Below are positions 1-6,482 of a stretch of 8,654 bases of DNA, piece by piece; the stretch's first letter is position 1; every line of letters starts with the position of its first letter. Source of the DNA: Atribacterota bacterium. Lineage in GTDB: Bacteria > Atribacterota > Phoenicimicrobiia > Phoenicimicrobiales > Phoenicimicrobiaceae. The position numbers were made by a program, and so were the translations under genes. The notes beneath the pieces are model-generated. The model searched no databases and was not told the origin of the DNA. It worked only from the letters and a program-made list of their open reading frames with translations. The stretch lies in assembly GCA_030668465.1 (NCBI GenBank), contig DAOUTX010000037.1:1-8654 (forward strand), written 5' to 3'.

Positions 1-19
1 ATTCTAATATTTACCGAAT

Positions 20-562
20 TTACCAACAAAAATTATTCATCATTCTACCCGTGTCAAATTTTTCTAAGGCAAATATTTGGGAAGGAATGCCCAAGGGTAA
101 TTTTGCTTGCTGCTCAAGAGTTAATAAATCTTTAACTTCTAGATATTTTTCAATTGTTTTAACTTTTAATTCTACTTGTAAATCGGTGGCTTCTTTTAAT
201 TTTTCCCTAATCTTTGCTAATTCAGTTTCCGGTTCTAACAACAATGCTTTAATTTCTAATTCTTTAATTTGCATTCTATTCCTAAGTTCAAGAGTATTTT
301 TTTGAAAATCTAACAGAGTTTTATTAATTTCAGCTATTTGTTCTTCAGATAGATTTAGAGACTTGATAAATCCTTTCATCTCTATTGCGGGGTTATCTTT
401 TAATCTTCTTTCCATCATTTCTCTACATACATTGCTTTTTTGCTGTTGTATTTTCTGTTTCACTAAAGCTGTAGTCTGCTGAGCATAAGAAGATTGAGCA
501 AAGCCTAAAAATACTACAGTTATCGCAACTATTAAGGTTAGTACAATCAGTTTCGTTTTCAT
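20..562 (-). CDS. Secreted Spy/CpxP-like protein with LTxxQ-type motifs
   Basis: This is a 180-residue exported, mostly helical protein. Residues 1-27 form a signal peptide: Lys2 and Lys4, a hydrophobic core, and a likely cleavage after SYA at 27. The rest is rich in Glu, Lys, Leu and Gln. It contains two LTxxQ-like motifs, LNLSEEQ at 69-75 and LTLEQQ at 147-152, which mark the Spy/CpxP/zinc-resistance-associated family of periplasmic chaperones and stress sensors. The single mature Cys before the C-terminal FCW is Cys46. I chose the ATG at 562 because AAGGAGGTG lies about seven bases upstream. A GTG nine bases further out (571) is inside that ribosome binding site and is unlikely to be the start. 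The export and helical family features are visible; chaperone function is only inferred from the family. It appears to be transcribed alone. Confidence 0.75.
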   Translation of the reverse strand: MKTKLIVLTLIVAITVVFLGFAQSSYAQQTTALVKQKIQQQKSNVCREMMERRLKDNPAIEMKGFIKSLNLSEEQIAEINKTLLDFQKNTLELRNRMQIKELEIKALLLEPETELAKIREKLKEATDLQVELKVKTIEKYLEVKDLLTLEQQAKLPLGIPSQIFALEKFDTGRMMNNFCW

Positions 563-876
563 CTGTTTCACCTCCTTTTGATTTTTTTTATTCTAACCAA
601 TAATAGAAGCAATTACTGTGCCAATTTATAAAAAAACCTCCAGAATATTTATTTATTATAATTTCTTTACTGAAATACGCAATAAACAAAGACTTTCTGA
701 TTTTTTTTTATTTAAACTATTTTATATTAATTTTTGATATAGTTTTACAAACGGCAGTCATATTAATTAAAAATGATTAATTTTTCCCATTTTCCTACTA
801 AAATAGTGTGCATTTTTTTCGCAATAATCTATTTTTAATTTTTTTGATTTTAATTATAGCCAGCCTTGGTTTGGGT
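563..876. other. Gene-free AT-rich spacer
   Basis: This stretch of about 310 bases lies between the DUF2148 gene and the Spy-like gene. Apart from the Spy-like ribosome binding site and the possible promoter at 655-682, I see no coding frame, no clear terminator hairpin and none of the 7/8-base arrays found in other spacers of this window. Confidence 0.5.
655..682 (-). promoter_or_regulatory. Possible sigma70-type promoter of the Spy-like gene
   Basis: On the minus strand a perfect TATAAT (660-655) is preceded by TTGCGT (682-677) with a 16-base spacer. Transcription would start near 648, giving an 85-base leader. The -35 box matches only moderately, and the region is so AT-rich that chance matches are common. 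Confidence 0.35.
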
Positions 877-1422
877 TTATCGGTCAAAGAAAATACTCTT
901 ACCAGTTACTGATAAGGGGATGCCCATTACAAATTCCGCATCTATTAAGCCTATTTTTTTGGCTACTACTCCGGCACGATACATTATCCGATTATCTACA
1001 TTCATTATTCCAGCAGTTTTAACCGCTGATCCAATAGCAATTCCCATATCTAAAACTCTAAAAGCACATTGAGGACCATCAAACTCACTACCCTTATGAG
1101 AAATTCGATCAGAACACTGGTTATATCCGCAGGCGCCACAATTCACCCCGAGAGACTGAGCATCTTTTAAACCTATCAATAAAACAGTCAGAGAATTTTT
1201 AACATTATCACCATCACGGTCGAAATTTTTCTTGCCCAATTCCTCGCCATAACGTACCATCTCTTTAGCTAATCTGACTACATCCTCTCCGTAAATTGCT
1301 TTAACCACTACAAAGTCTTTGCCTGCCGATTTGGGAGCAGTACGAGCAGCAACCCCCATCAAATTCGCGACATCCTTTACGGCTTCCTGGATATCGAATT
1401 CAGATAAATTTTTATTAGACAT
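877..1422 (-). CDS. DUF2148 ferredoxin-domain protein
   Basis: This 181-residue soluble protein matches the DUF2148 family, uncharacterised proteins containing a ferredoxin-like domain that are common in anaerobes. The key evidence is a Cys cluster, Cys95-x2-Cys98-x4-Cys103-x15-Cys119 (VNCGACGYNQC, then a later Cys). This resembles the four-cysteine [4Fe-4S] site seen in RnfB-type domains. The N-terminal half has the family-typical segments ARTAPKSAGKD and VVKAIYGED, and the C-terminal part has the Gly/Ala-rich DMGIAIGSAVKTAG. AAGGAGG at 1433-1439 lies about ten bases before the ATG and fixes the start. No signal peptide or membrane segment is seen. An electron-transfer or Fe-S role is inferred and the substrate is unknown. 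It lies downstream of the PP-loop gene, separated by about 200 bases of repeat arrays, so it may have its own promoter. Confidence 0.85.
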   Translation of the reverse strand: MSNKNLSEFDIQEAVKDVANLMGVAARTAPKSAGKDFVVVKAIYGEDVVRLAKEMVRYGEELGKKNFDRDGDNVKNSLTVLLIGLKDAQSLGVNCGACGYNQCSDRISHKGSEFDGPQCAFRVLDMGIAIGSAVKTAGIMNVDNRIMYRAGVVAKKIGLIDAEFVMGIPLSVTGKSIFFDR

Positions 1423-1449
1423 TTTTTGAATTCCTCCTTGAATTAATTT

Positions 1450-1545
1450 ATCAATTGACCAATTAAATTAGTTAGCTAGTAGCTGGTTTATTAGTTAATT
1501 AGCTTTGTGTTGATTTACTAACTAACCAGGTAACTATTTACAAGA
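1450..1545. repeat. Degenerate 8-nt repeat array (ACCAATTA/TTAGTTA family)
   Basis: About twelve units of eight bases can be laid end to end here, for example ATCAATTG, ACCAATTA, AATTAGTT and, in the second half, CTAACCAG and GTAACTAT. A short irregular stretch near 1506-1513 interrupts the phase. The 14 bases CAATTGACCAATTA (1452-1465) recur exactly at 8076-8089. The array fills the spacer between the PP-loop and DUF2148 genes. Confidence 0.6.
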
Positions 1546-1591
1546 TACAAATTTATTCTGCCTTCTTTCATTTCTCTTTTCTTCACGATAA

Positions 1592-1619
1592 GCTAAACGC
1601 TGTACGCTCTACGCTAAGT
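1592..1619. repeat. 7-nt repeat array, GCTNNAC family
   Basis: Four heptads in strict register: GCTAAAC, GCTGTAC, GCTCTAC and GCTAAGT. Bases 1592-1617 are identical to 8219-8244, and a more diverged relative lies at 6427-6454. The array ends about 12 bases beyond the stop codon of the PP-loop gene. Confidence 0.75.
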
Positions 1620-1631
1620 AATTCAATTATA

Positions 1632-2603
1632 CTATCCAATTATTTCGTAATCAATAACCTGAAAAGTGGACAAACTCTTGTTAGTAGTCAATAACCATTC
1701 CACTTCTATGGGGACAGAAAAATCAGGCTGCAGCCTCCCCTTTTCTAACCAATATCGGGAATGCCGATTATCAAATTGTCCTTTATTGGCTTTAACAATT
1801 AATTTAATCGGTTTATCTAAAAACTCAATTTTTTCTAAAGTTTTCACTTTTCCTAACTCTTCCATAATTTTTTCCTTCAATTTTTCTTCAGGCAAAGGAG
1901 ATACATTTACTAACCCTATATTTTTGTTTAGAGGTCCAACAATCTTCACATTAGCCAAAACCGAATCATATTCCTCTTGCTCTAAGATGCTTAATAATAA
2001 CTCATTGGCTTCTGCTGCTGCCTGACCGTGATAATGAGGAATTGCCAAAGGCTTAAGTAAATGTTTTAGCTTGCAACCTTCTCTAAACTTATTTTCCCCT
2101 ATTTGTAAGATTTTAATATCAAAATAATCAGCAATTTTACGGATTTCCTCCTTGTTTAGCTCCAAAAGGGGGGCATAAAAACCATTACATAATTTTAAAC
2201 CCCTCTTCCCCCAGGTATCACTCTGGTTTGAACCAGTCAGTACCAGTCTTTCCGATGCTTCTTTTTTTACTTTTCCCAATTTAGCTACTCTGGTACATTT
2301 ATTACAGGCTGGCCCCTTCTTTAAAACTTGCTCCTGCTCTGCCTTTCCCTGAACAATTTTTAATTTTAAATCCAGAGTTTTACTAATACTTTGAATGTTT
2401 TTTAACCCTTTGCTATAGCTGTATTCTCCAAAACTGACTGTAATCGCTTCAACTTTTTCTCTTCCTAAGGCCTGGATTGCCAAAGCAGAAACAACGGTGC
2501 TATCTAACCCCCCAGAAAAAGCTACTACAATTTCTTCTCCCTGTCTGGTCTTCTTAATCTCTTTTAATATATTATTAATCTTATCTTTTGTGTGAATCAT
2601 CAT
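1632..2603 (-). CDS. PP-loop ATPase with CxxC...C cysteine pattern, probable sulfur transferase
   Basis: This cytoplasmic adenylating enzyme has 323 residues. An N-terminal Rossmann-type HUP domain carries the ATP-binding PP-loop, SGGLDST at 30-36. Next come Cys100-x2-Cys103 (GPACNKCTR), TGSNQSD (123-129), a PLLELNKEEI segment (145-154) and Cys177 (EGCKLK). Two closely spaced Cys plus a third about 75-90 residues later is the [4Fe-4S] arrangement of the tRNA-thiolating enzymes TtcA and TtuA; LarE is a looser relative. Residues from about 190 on (starting HYHGQAAAEA) form a C-terminal region I do not recognise. Start: ATG at 2603 or 2600; a TTG at 2612 is also in frame. No strong ribosome binding site is visible, only GGA a few bases upstream. 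It follows the iscS-iscU-ccdA-thioredoxin cluster after a likely terminator. A sulfur-insertion role fits this context, but the substrate (tRNA, cofactor or other) is unknown. Confidence 0.75.
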   Translation of the reverse strand: MMIHTKDKINNILKEIKKTRQGEEIVVAFSGGLDSTVVSALAIQALGREKVEAITVSFGEYSYSKGLKNIQSISKTLDLKLKIVQGKAEQEQVLKKGPACNKCTRVAKLGKVKKEASERLVLTGSNQSDTWGKRGLKLCNGFYAPLLELNKEEIRKIADYFDIKILQIGENKFREGCKLKHLLKPLAIPHYHGQAAAEANELLLSILEQEEYDSVLANVKIVGPLNKNIGLVNVSPLPEEKLKEKIMEELGKVKTLEKIEFLDKPIKLIVKANKGQFDNRHSRYWLEKGRLQPDFSVPIEVEWLLTTNKSLSTFQVIDYEIIG

Positions 2604-2646
2604 ATAATCCAACTATCTTGCTTTTTATTACTTTTATTTAACTTAT

Positions 2647-2693
2647 AAAAAAGTCAAGGTAAATTATAAACACTATTACAATTCCTCGACCTT
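2647..2693 (-). terminator. Probable intrinsic terminator after the thioredoxin gene
   Basis: Read on the minus strand, AAGGTCGAGGAATT pairs with AATTTACCTTGACTT across a 14-base loop. The stem has about 13 pairs including one G-U, a one-base bulge and a two-base bulge. It is followed at once by a run of six T (2652-2647). It lies 40 bases after the thioredoxin stop codon and before the PP-loop gene, so it would end the iscS-led transcript. The bulges reduce certainty. Confidence 0.5.
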
Positions 2694-2733
2694 TTATATT
2701 TACTGAAACTATCTTTAATTAATAATCTATCAA

Positions 2734-3285
2734 TTATATTTTTTCCATATATTCCTCAAAAGAAATAGTTTTATACCATCCTTCACCGATATAATTTAAT
2801 ACTGGAATAAATTGCTCTGTAGTAACATATCCCGGTAAAGGAGCTATGCGGCTATGGTTACTTTCTAAAAACCAGTTAGTAGGATAGCCAGAAACCTGAT
2901 ACAATCTAGCCAATTCTCTTTCGGTAATCTCTTCCCCATTTTCAATTACTTTATTCTCCGATTCAGCATTTACCTTAACAATTACAAAGTTTTCATTTAA
3001 TATACTTTTCACTTCTTCATTAGAATAAGCTTCCTTATCCATTTTTTTACAATAACCACACCAATCAGTGTAAAAATTAATCAAAACATATTTGTTTTCT
3101 TTTTCTGCCAGAGCCAATCCCTCATTATAGGATAGCCAATTAAGAGCAAATGGCTTGGTCTCCTCTACTGCTTCTGTGTTCTGTTCGTCTATTTTAAAAT
3201 ATGATTTTAGTCCGAAAAAAAATATTATTGCTAATAAGATTACTAAAACCATTATTTTATTTCTTTTTGTAGAAAATATCTTCAT
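2734..3285 (-). CDS. Membrane-anchored thioredoxin-fold protein (WCGYC)
   Basis: This 183-residue protein has a basic N-terminus followed by one hydrophobic anchor at about 11-26. The thioredoxin domain spans about 45-170 and should lie outside the membrane. The redox motif is WCGYC (Trp75, Cys76, Cys79), and the cis-proline is in GYPT (Pro135). The segment VLINFYTDWCGYCKKMD resembles the DsbD C-terminal domain and Thioredoxin_7-type proteins. An insertion rich in Glu (about 108-124) sits between NAES and ARLYQ. The start is the ATG at 3285, with AGAGG about 12 bases upstream. It follows ccdA by about 100 bases. Known systems pair such proteins with CcdA, which reduces them; the targets (cytochrome c apoproteins or exported thiol proteins) cannot be told from this window. 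Confidence 0.85.
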   Translation of the reverse strand: MKIFSTKRNKIMVLVILLAIIFFFGLKSYFKIDEQNTEAVEETKPFALNWLSYNEGLALAEKENKYVLINFYTDWCGYCKKMDKEAYSNEEVKSILNENFVIVKVNAESENKVIENGEEITERELARLYQVSGYPTNWFLESNHSRIAPLPGYVTTEQFIPVLNYIGEGWYKTISFEEYMEKI

Positions 3286-3381
3286 TTTTATTTCAAACCT
3301 CTTCTGTTCATATTTAAATTTATTTTTTATTACTTTGTTAATTTTGTATAATTTTAATTTTCAAAGACGATTATTTTTCAT

Positions 3382-4104
3382 TTAATACTTGATAAAATAA
3401 ATTACTATCCTTTGAAAATTATCAGTAAGAATTAACCCGCCAATCAGTATCAGCAACACTCCTCCAACTAACTCAATAGTTTTAAAATGTTTTTTAATTT
3501 TACTGGAAAATGAATAAAATTTATTAATAGCCAGGGCAGTCAATAAAAAAGGAATTCCTAAGCCGGCTGAATAAACGGTAAGCATTAAAATGCCCTGATA
3601 AACTGTTTCCTGAGTCCCAGCATATATTAATATTCCTGCCAGAATAGGTCCCACACAGGGAGTCCAGCCGAAGGCAAAGGCCAGTCCCATTAAAAAGGGA
3701 CCCACTATAATGTTAACTGGTTTAGTCTTACTATAAATCCTTTTTTCATAATCTAAAAATTTTATTCTATACAGTCCTGACATATGTATCCCAAAAATTA
3801 TAATTATAATTCCCCCTATTTTCTTTAAAATAAAGGCTTTTTCTAATAAAAAACTACCTAAAAAAGTAGCTGTAGCTCCTAAAAGAATAAATATCAAAGA
3901 AAACCCGAGAATAAAAAATAAAGAACTTATAATTATGATATTCTTGTTTTGTTTTCCCCCTTTTTCTATATCCTCCAAAGATATCCCTGAAACAAAGGAG
4001 ATATACCCCGGTACTAAGGGCAAGACACAGGGAGAAACAAATGAAAAAAGGCCGGCTACGAAAGCTGCCATTAAAGAAATTTCGCTTACGCTTAATGTTG
4101 TCAT
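3382..4104 (-). CDS. ccdA: CcdA/DsbD-type transmembrane thiol-electron transporter
   Basis: This is a 240-residue integral membrane protein with about six hydrophobic segments, near 8-30, 55-80, 90-110, 130-160, 168-192 and 208-228. The two redox cysteines are in the expected helices: SPCVLPLVPGY (Cys26) and GWTPCVGPIL (Cys150). Both motifs are hallmarks of CcdA and the DsbD beta domain. These proteins move electrons from cytoplasmic thioredoxin to thiol proteins outside the membrane. The length is normal for stand-alone CcdA. AAGAGG lies about ten bases before the ATG. It starts 33 bases after iscU ends, which suggests cotranscription, and the next gene encodes a likely partner thioredoxin. 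Placement directly behind Fe-S assembly genes is not the usual ccdA context (cytochrome c biogenesis genes). Confidence 0.92.
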   Translation of the reverse strand: MTTLSVSEISLMAAFVAGLFSFVSPCVLPLVPGYISFVSGISLEDIEKGGKQNKNIIIISSLFFILGFSLIFILLGATATFLGSFLLEKAFILKKIGGIIIIIFGIHMSGLYRIKFLDYEKRIYSKTKPVNIIVGPFLMGLAFAFGWTPCVGPILAGILIYAGTQETVYQGILMLTVYSAGLGIPFLLTALAINKFYSFSSKIKKHFKTIELVGGVLLILIGGLILTDNFQRIVIYFIKY

Positions 4105-4137
4105 TATATAAGGACCTCTTAAATTAGTTTATAGTTA

Positions 4138-4521
4138 TTATTTCTTAACTTTAGATTCTTTCTTATAATCTTCTATGGCTTTAGATAAACCATCGGCTGC
4201 TAAATTAGAACAATGCATTTTAATGGGTGGAAGCCCGCCTAAAGCTTCAGCAACAGCTTTATTGGAAATTTTTAAAGCCTCGTCTATATCTTTTCCCTTG
4301 ACCATCTCGGTGATCATGCTGCTGGTAGCAATAGCCGCTCCACAACCAAAAGTTTTAAATTTACAATCAATTATCTTATTATCTTTTACCTTGATGTAAA
4401 TTTTCATAATATCCCCACAAACAGGATTACCAACCTCTCCTATACCGTCGGCATCTTTAATCTCTCCTACATTATGAGGATTTTTAAAATGTTCCATTAC
4501 TTTATCACTATACATACCCAT
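4138..4521 (-). CDS. iscU: IscU/NifU-N-type Fe-S cluster scaffold
   Basis: This 127-residue protein is the size of IscU and lacks the C-terminal Nfu domain of full NifU. All expected ligands are present: Cys35 and Asp37 in NPVCGD, Cys60 in FKTFGCGAA, and His103-Cys104 in LPPIKMHCS. The N-terminus MYSDKVMEHFKNPHNVG is typical of the family. It assembles [2Fe-2S] and [4Fe-4S] clusters with sulfur delivered by IscS. The ATG at 4521 is chosen because AAGGAG lies nine bases upstream; the second ATG (4515) would be too far from it. It follows iscS after a spacer of about 130 bases that holds two hairpin repeats, so the two genes are probably still cotranscribed. No hscA, hscB or fdx is present in the window. 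Confidence 0.95.
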   Translation of the reverse strand: MGMYSDKVMEHFKNPHNVGEIKDADGIGEVGNPVCGDIMKIYIKVKDNKIIDCKFKTFGCGAAIATSSMITEMVKGKDIDEALKISNKAVAEALGGLPPIKMHCSNLAADGLSKAIEDYKKESKVKK

Positions 4522-4560
4522 GTAGCAATTCTCCTTCTTGATTCTGATCTTACGATTAGC

Positions 4561-4584
4561 GGGCTCGATTCATCGAGCCCCTAC
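4561..4584 (-). repeat. REP-like palindrome with GTAG head, copy 1
   Basis: On the minus strand GTAG (4584-4581) is followed directly by a perfect hairpin, stem GGGCTCGAT, with a two-base turn (4580-4561). A GTAG tetranucleotide at the foot of a short palindrome is the signature of REP elements mobilised by RAYT (TnpA-REP) transposases. It has no T-run, so it is a poor terminator. Confidence 0.55.
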
Positions 4585-4598
4585 AAATTAAATATCAC

Positions 4599-4623
4599 GG
4601 GCAGACACAAGGTCTATTCCTAC
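4599..4623 (-). repeat. REP-like palindrome with GTAG head, decayed copy 2
   Basis: This copy has the same orientation as copy 1 and lies 14 bases away. GTAG (4623-4620) is followed by an imperfect hairpin in which AGAC pairs with GTCT around a small loop. The outer stem is mismatched: GGAAT faces GCCC. It looks like a decayed member of a related but not identical palindrome family. Confidence 0.4.
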
Positions 4624-4657
4624 TAACGACTATTCACTATTCACTAACGACTAATTC
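4623..4657. repeat. 7-nt repeat array overlapping the iscS stop codon
   Basis: Five heptads in register: CTAACGA, CTATTCA, CTATTCA, CTAACGA and CTAATTC. The last unit (4651-4657) contains the iscS stop codon (TAG on the minus strand, 4653-4651) and part of the last two sense codons. A related fragment in the opposite orientation, GTTAGTGAAC, occurs near 8098-8107. Confidence 0.65.
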
Positions 4658-5829
4658 AGTCCTTCCCAATTCTCCTTAAAAGGAGAGAGGGCTCTTAATT
4701 TCTCAATAATTCCCGGTAAATTACCTATTATATAATCTACTTCTTCTTCTGTATTATCTTTCCCTAAAGTTAATCTTAAAGAACCATGGGCTATCTCCGG
4801 AGGAAGCCCGATAGCCAATAATACATGTGATGCTGTTAAGGAACCAGAGGTACAAGCTGAACCACTGGAGGCAGCAACATCTTCCATATCTAAACTTAAC
4901 AACATTGACTCACCTTCGATAAATTCAAAGCAAAAGTTAGCATTTCCTGGCAGCCTTTTTGTAGGATGACCATTTAAACGAACATTTTCTATTTTGTTCA
5001 TAATCCCTTGAATCAATTTATTTCTTAATCTTACAATCTCCTTCTCTTTGCCTTGATTCAGCCTTTTTTTTGCCAACTCAGCAGCTTTACCCATACCTAC
5101 TATTCCCGCCACATTCTCTGTGCCAGCTCTTCTATTTTTTTCCTGAGCACCGCCATCTATTAAAGTAACTATCTTTTTTCCCTTTCTCAAGTACAACGCC
5201 CCTACACCATTAGGGCCGTAAAGTTTATGTCCGGACATTGATAACATATCCACTCCTAAATCATTGACATCCATAGGAATATGCCCGACAGTTTGTACTG
5301 AATCAGTGTGAAAATATATTCCTACTTTTTTTGCTATTTTACTGATTTCTTTAATCGGTTCGATAGTGCCTATCTCGTTGTTAGCATGCATAATGGTTAC
5401 CAGTATCGTCTTATCAGTAATCGCCTTTTCCACATCTTTAGGGTCTATCAGGCCATATTTATCAACCGGTAAATAAGTAATCTTAAACCCATGTTTCTCT
5501 AAAAACTGACAGGAATGCAGTACAGCATGGTGCTCTATCTTCGAAGTAATAATATGATTCCCCTTTTTTTGATTAGCCCAGGCTATTCCTTTTATAGCAT
5601 GATTGTCTGCTTCTGTTCCCCCGGCGGTAAAGACAATTTCTGAAGAATTTGCCCCGATTAAATGAGCTATTTTTTCTCTCGCTTCTTCTACTGCTTCTCT
5701 TGCTTCCTGCCCAAAGGAATGAATACTATTAGGATTCCCATATTTTAAAGAGAAATAGGGTTCCATTGCCTTAACTACTTCTACATCCGTAGGGGTAGTT
5801 GCTGCATTATCCATATAAATCCTTTTCAT
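4651..5829 (-). CDS. iscS: Cysteine desulfurase, IscS/NifS type
   Basis: This 392-residue PLP enzyme removes sulfur from L-cysteine as a persulfide for Fe-S clusters and thiolation. Visible landmarks are the N-terminus YMDNAATTP, AGGTEADN (69-76), EHHAVLHS (His100, His101), HANNEIGT (148-155), DSVQ (Asp176, Gln179), the PLP lysine Lys202 in SGHKLYGPNG, RRAGTENV (233-240) and the active-site Cys326 in SSGSACTSG. The length and the long catalytic loop fit group I desulfurases. The ATG at 5829 is chosen because AAGGAGG lies about 11 bases upstream and the family begins at this residue. An in-frame ATG at 5859 has no ribosome binding site and would place ten residues in front. It is the first gene of the cluster, 42 bases from the predicted transcription start, and leads into iscU. 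The stop codon lies inside a heptad array. Confidence 0.96.
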   Translation of the reverse strand: MKRIYMDNAATTPTDVEVVKAMEPYFSLKYGNPNSIHSFGQEAREAVEEAREKIAHLIGANSSEIVFTAGGTEADNHAIKGIAWANQKKGNHIITSKIEHHAVLHSCQFLEKHGFKITYLPVDKYGLIDPKDVEKAITDKTILVTIMHANNEIGTIEPIKEISKIAKKVGIYFHTDSVQTVGHIPMDVNDLGVDMLSMSGHKLYGPNGVGALYLRKGKKIVTLIDGGAQEKNRRAGTENVAGIVGMGKAAELAKKRLNQGKEKEIVRLRNKLIQGIMNKIENVRLNGHPTKRLPGNANFCFEFIEGESMLLSLDMEDVAASSGSACTSGSLTASHVLLAIGLPPEIAHGSLRLTLGKDNTEEEVDYIIGNLPGIIEKLRALSPFKENWEGLN

Positions 5830-5877
5830 AAAACTATTTTCCTCCTTTTCCGCCTTCATAAATAATCGTGTGAAAAA

Positions 5878-5906
5878 ATTATATTATATATGAGTAATTT
5901 TGTCAA
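5878..5906 (-). promoter_or_regulatory. Consensus sigma70-type promoter of the iscS cluster
   Basis: On the minus strand TTGACA (5906-5901) and TATAAT (5883-5878) both match the consensus perfectly, with the optimal 17-base spacer. Transcription should start near 5871, about 42 bases before the iscS ATG. A second, overlapping TATAAT (5888-5883) is 12 bases from the -35 box and is too close to serve it. I see no recognisable IscR-type operator, so the cluster may be strongly and perhaps constitutively expressed. Confidence 0.85.
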
Positions 5907-5927
5907 CTTTTATTTTTCTGACTTTGT

Positions 5928-6417
5928 TCATTGTTTCAAAACTATCTCTTGGGCATCCTCTTTGGTAATCCGTTCTATAAATTCCTTAAAAGAAGGATAA
6001 TCTTCTTTAGATATTTCAAAGGTATTAAACTTATAATATCTCTCATATCTTATAGCATTATCTTCCACTAAATATTTCACCTCATAAAAAGCAAAAGGCA
6101 ATTTCAATTCAACATCGTCCGGTATTCTCTCAATCTTGAAATTGTCCGGTATAGTTATTTCTATTTTATTTTCAGTGCAATAAATATTAGTTATAAAAAT
6201 ACATCTGATATCTTCTGTCTTCCTTGGCTACAATACTGGTAGATTCTACCCTTTCGATAATGGAAGGCTTAAATTGAAGTTTATTACCAATCTTCTTAGC
6301 ATAATAAGGAGCTCTGAATTTGTACTTCTGCTCTACCGGTATATCGTGTAATGTGTCACGTGTAATAATTAACCTATTTTGTAAATTTAGAACTATAATT
6401 TTATTACTTGTTACATG
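5928..6417 (-). pseudogene. Remnant of a DUF3857/transglutaminase-like gene (3' part, frameshifted)
   Basis: Two minus-strand reading frames join into one protein-like sequence. The upstream part (6417-6190) reads, in pieces, SNKIIVLNLQNRLIITRD, IPVEQKYKFRAPYYAKKIGN, FKPSIIERVE and AKEDRRYQMYFYN, then stops. The downstream part is readable from about 6190 in the next frame: IYCTENKIEITIPDNFKIER, LKLPFAFYEVKYLV, EDYPSFKEFIERITKED and a stop at 5930-5928. The order (RRY...YFYN, then EIxIPDNFKIERIPDD, then YERYYKFN, then EDYPSFKEFI) resembles the C-terminal end of DUF3857-domain transglutaminase-like proteins. One frameshift lies between about 6187 and 6230. The frame is closed at 6420-6418 by TAA, has no ATG, and is replaced upstream by a heptad array. 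No transglutaminase Cys-His-Asp core remains. Family assignment is from memory; the coding origin is clear from the protein-like composition. Confidence 0.65.
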
Positions 6418-6426
6418 TTACTCACC

Positions 6427-6482
6427 GCTGTACCCTCTACGCTAAACGCTATCCTCTATAATTCGCGATACTCGATACTAAT
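6427..6482. repeat. Composite 7-nt repeat array (GCTNNAC grading into TACTCGA)
   Basis: Eight heptads share one register: GCTGTAC, CCTCTAC, GCTAAAC, GCTATCC, TCTATAA, TTCGCGA, TACTCGA and TACTAAT. The first half belongs to the family at 1592 and 8219, the second half to the family at 7867. The array ends at the stop codon of the 138-residue membrane protein (6483) and begins about ten bases beyond the broken end of the DUF3857 remnant. Confidence 0.7.

Noticed and set aside
866..1072. Plus-strand 68-residue open frame opposite the DUF2148 gene
   Set aside because: It is a shadow of the Gly/Ala-rich coding strand of the DUF2148 protein with no ribosome binding site.
1666..2025. Plus-strand 119-residue open frame opposite the PP-loop gene
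   Set aside because: It is antisense to a gene with clear motifs and its composition (Ser, Asn, Phe) is what the complement of that gene yields; there is no upstream signal.
4561..4580. The perfect palindrome as a terminator between iscS and iscU
   Set aside because: No T-run follows on either strand, and the GTAG head and nearby second copy fit a repeat element better.
5829..5859. Upstream ATG at 5859 as the iscS start
   Set aside because: It has no ribosome binding site and would add ten residues not expected for the family, while the ATG at 5829 has a full AAGGAGG.
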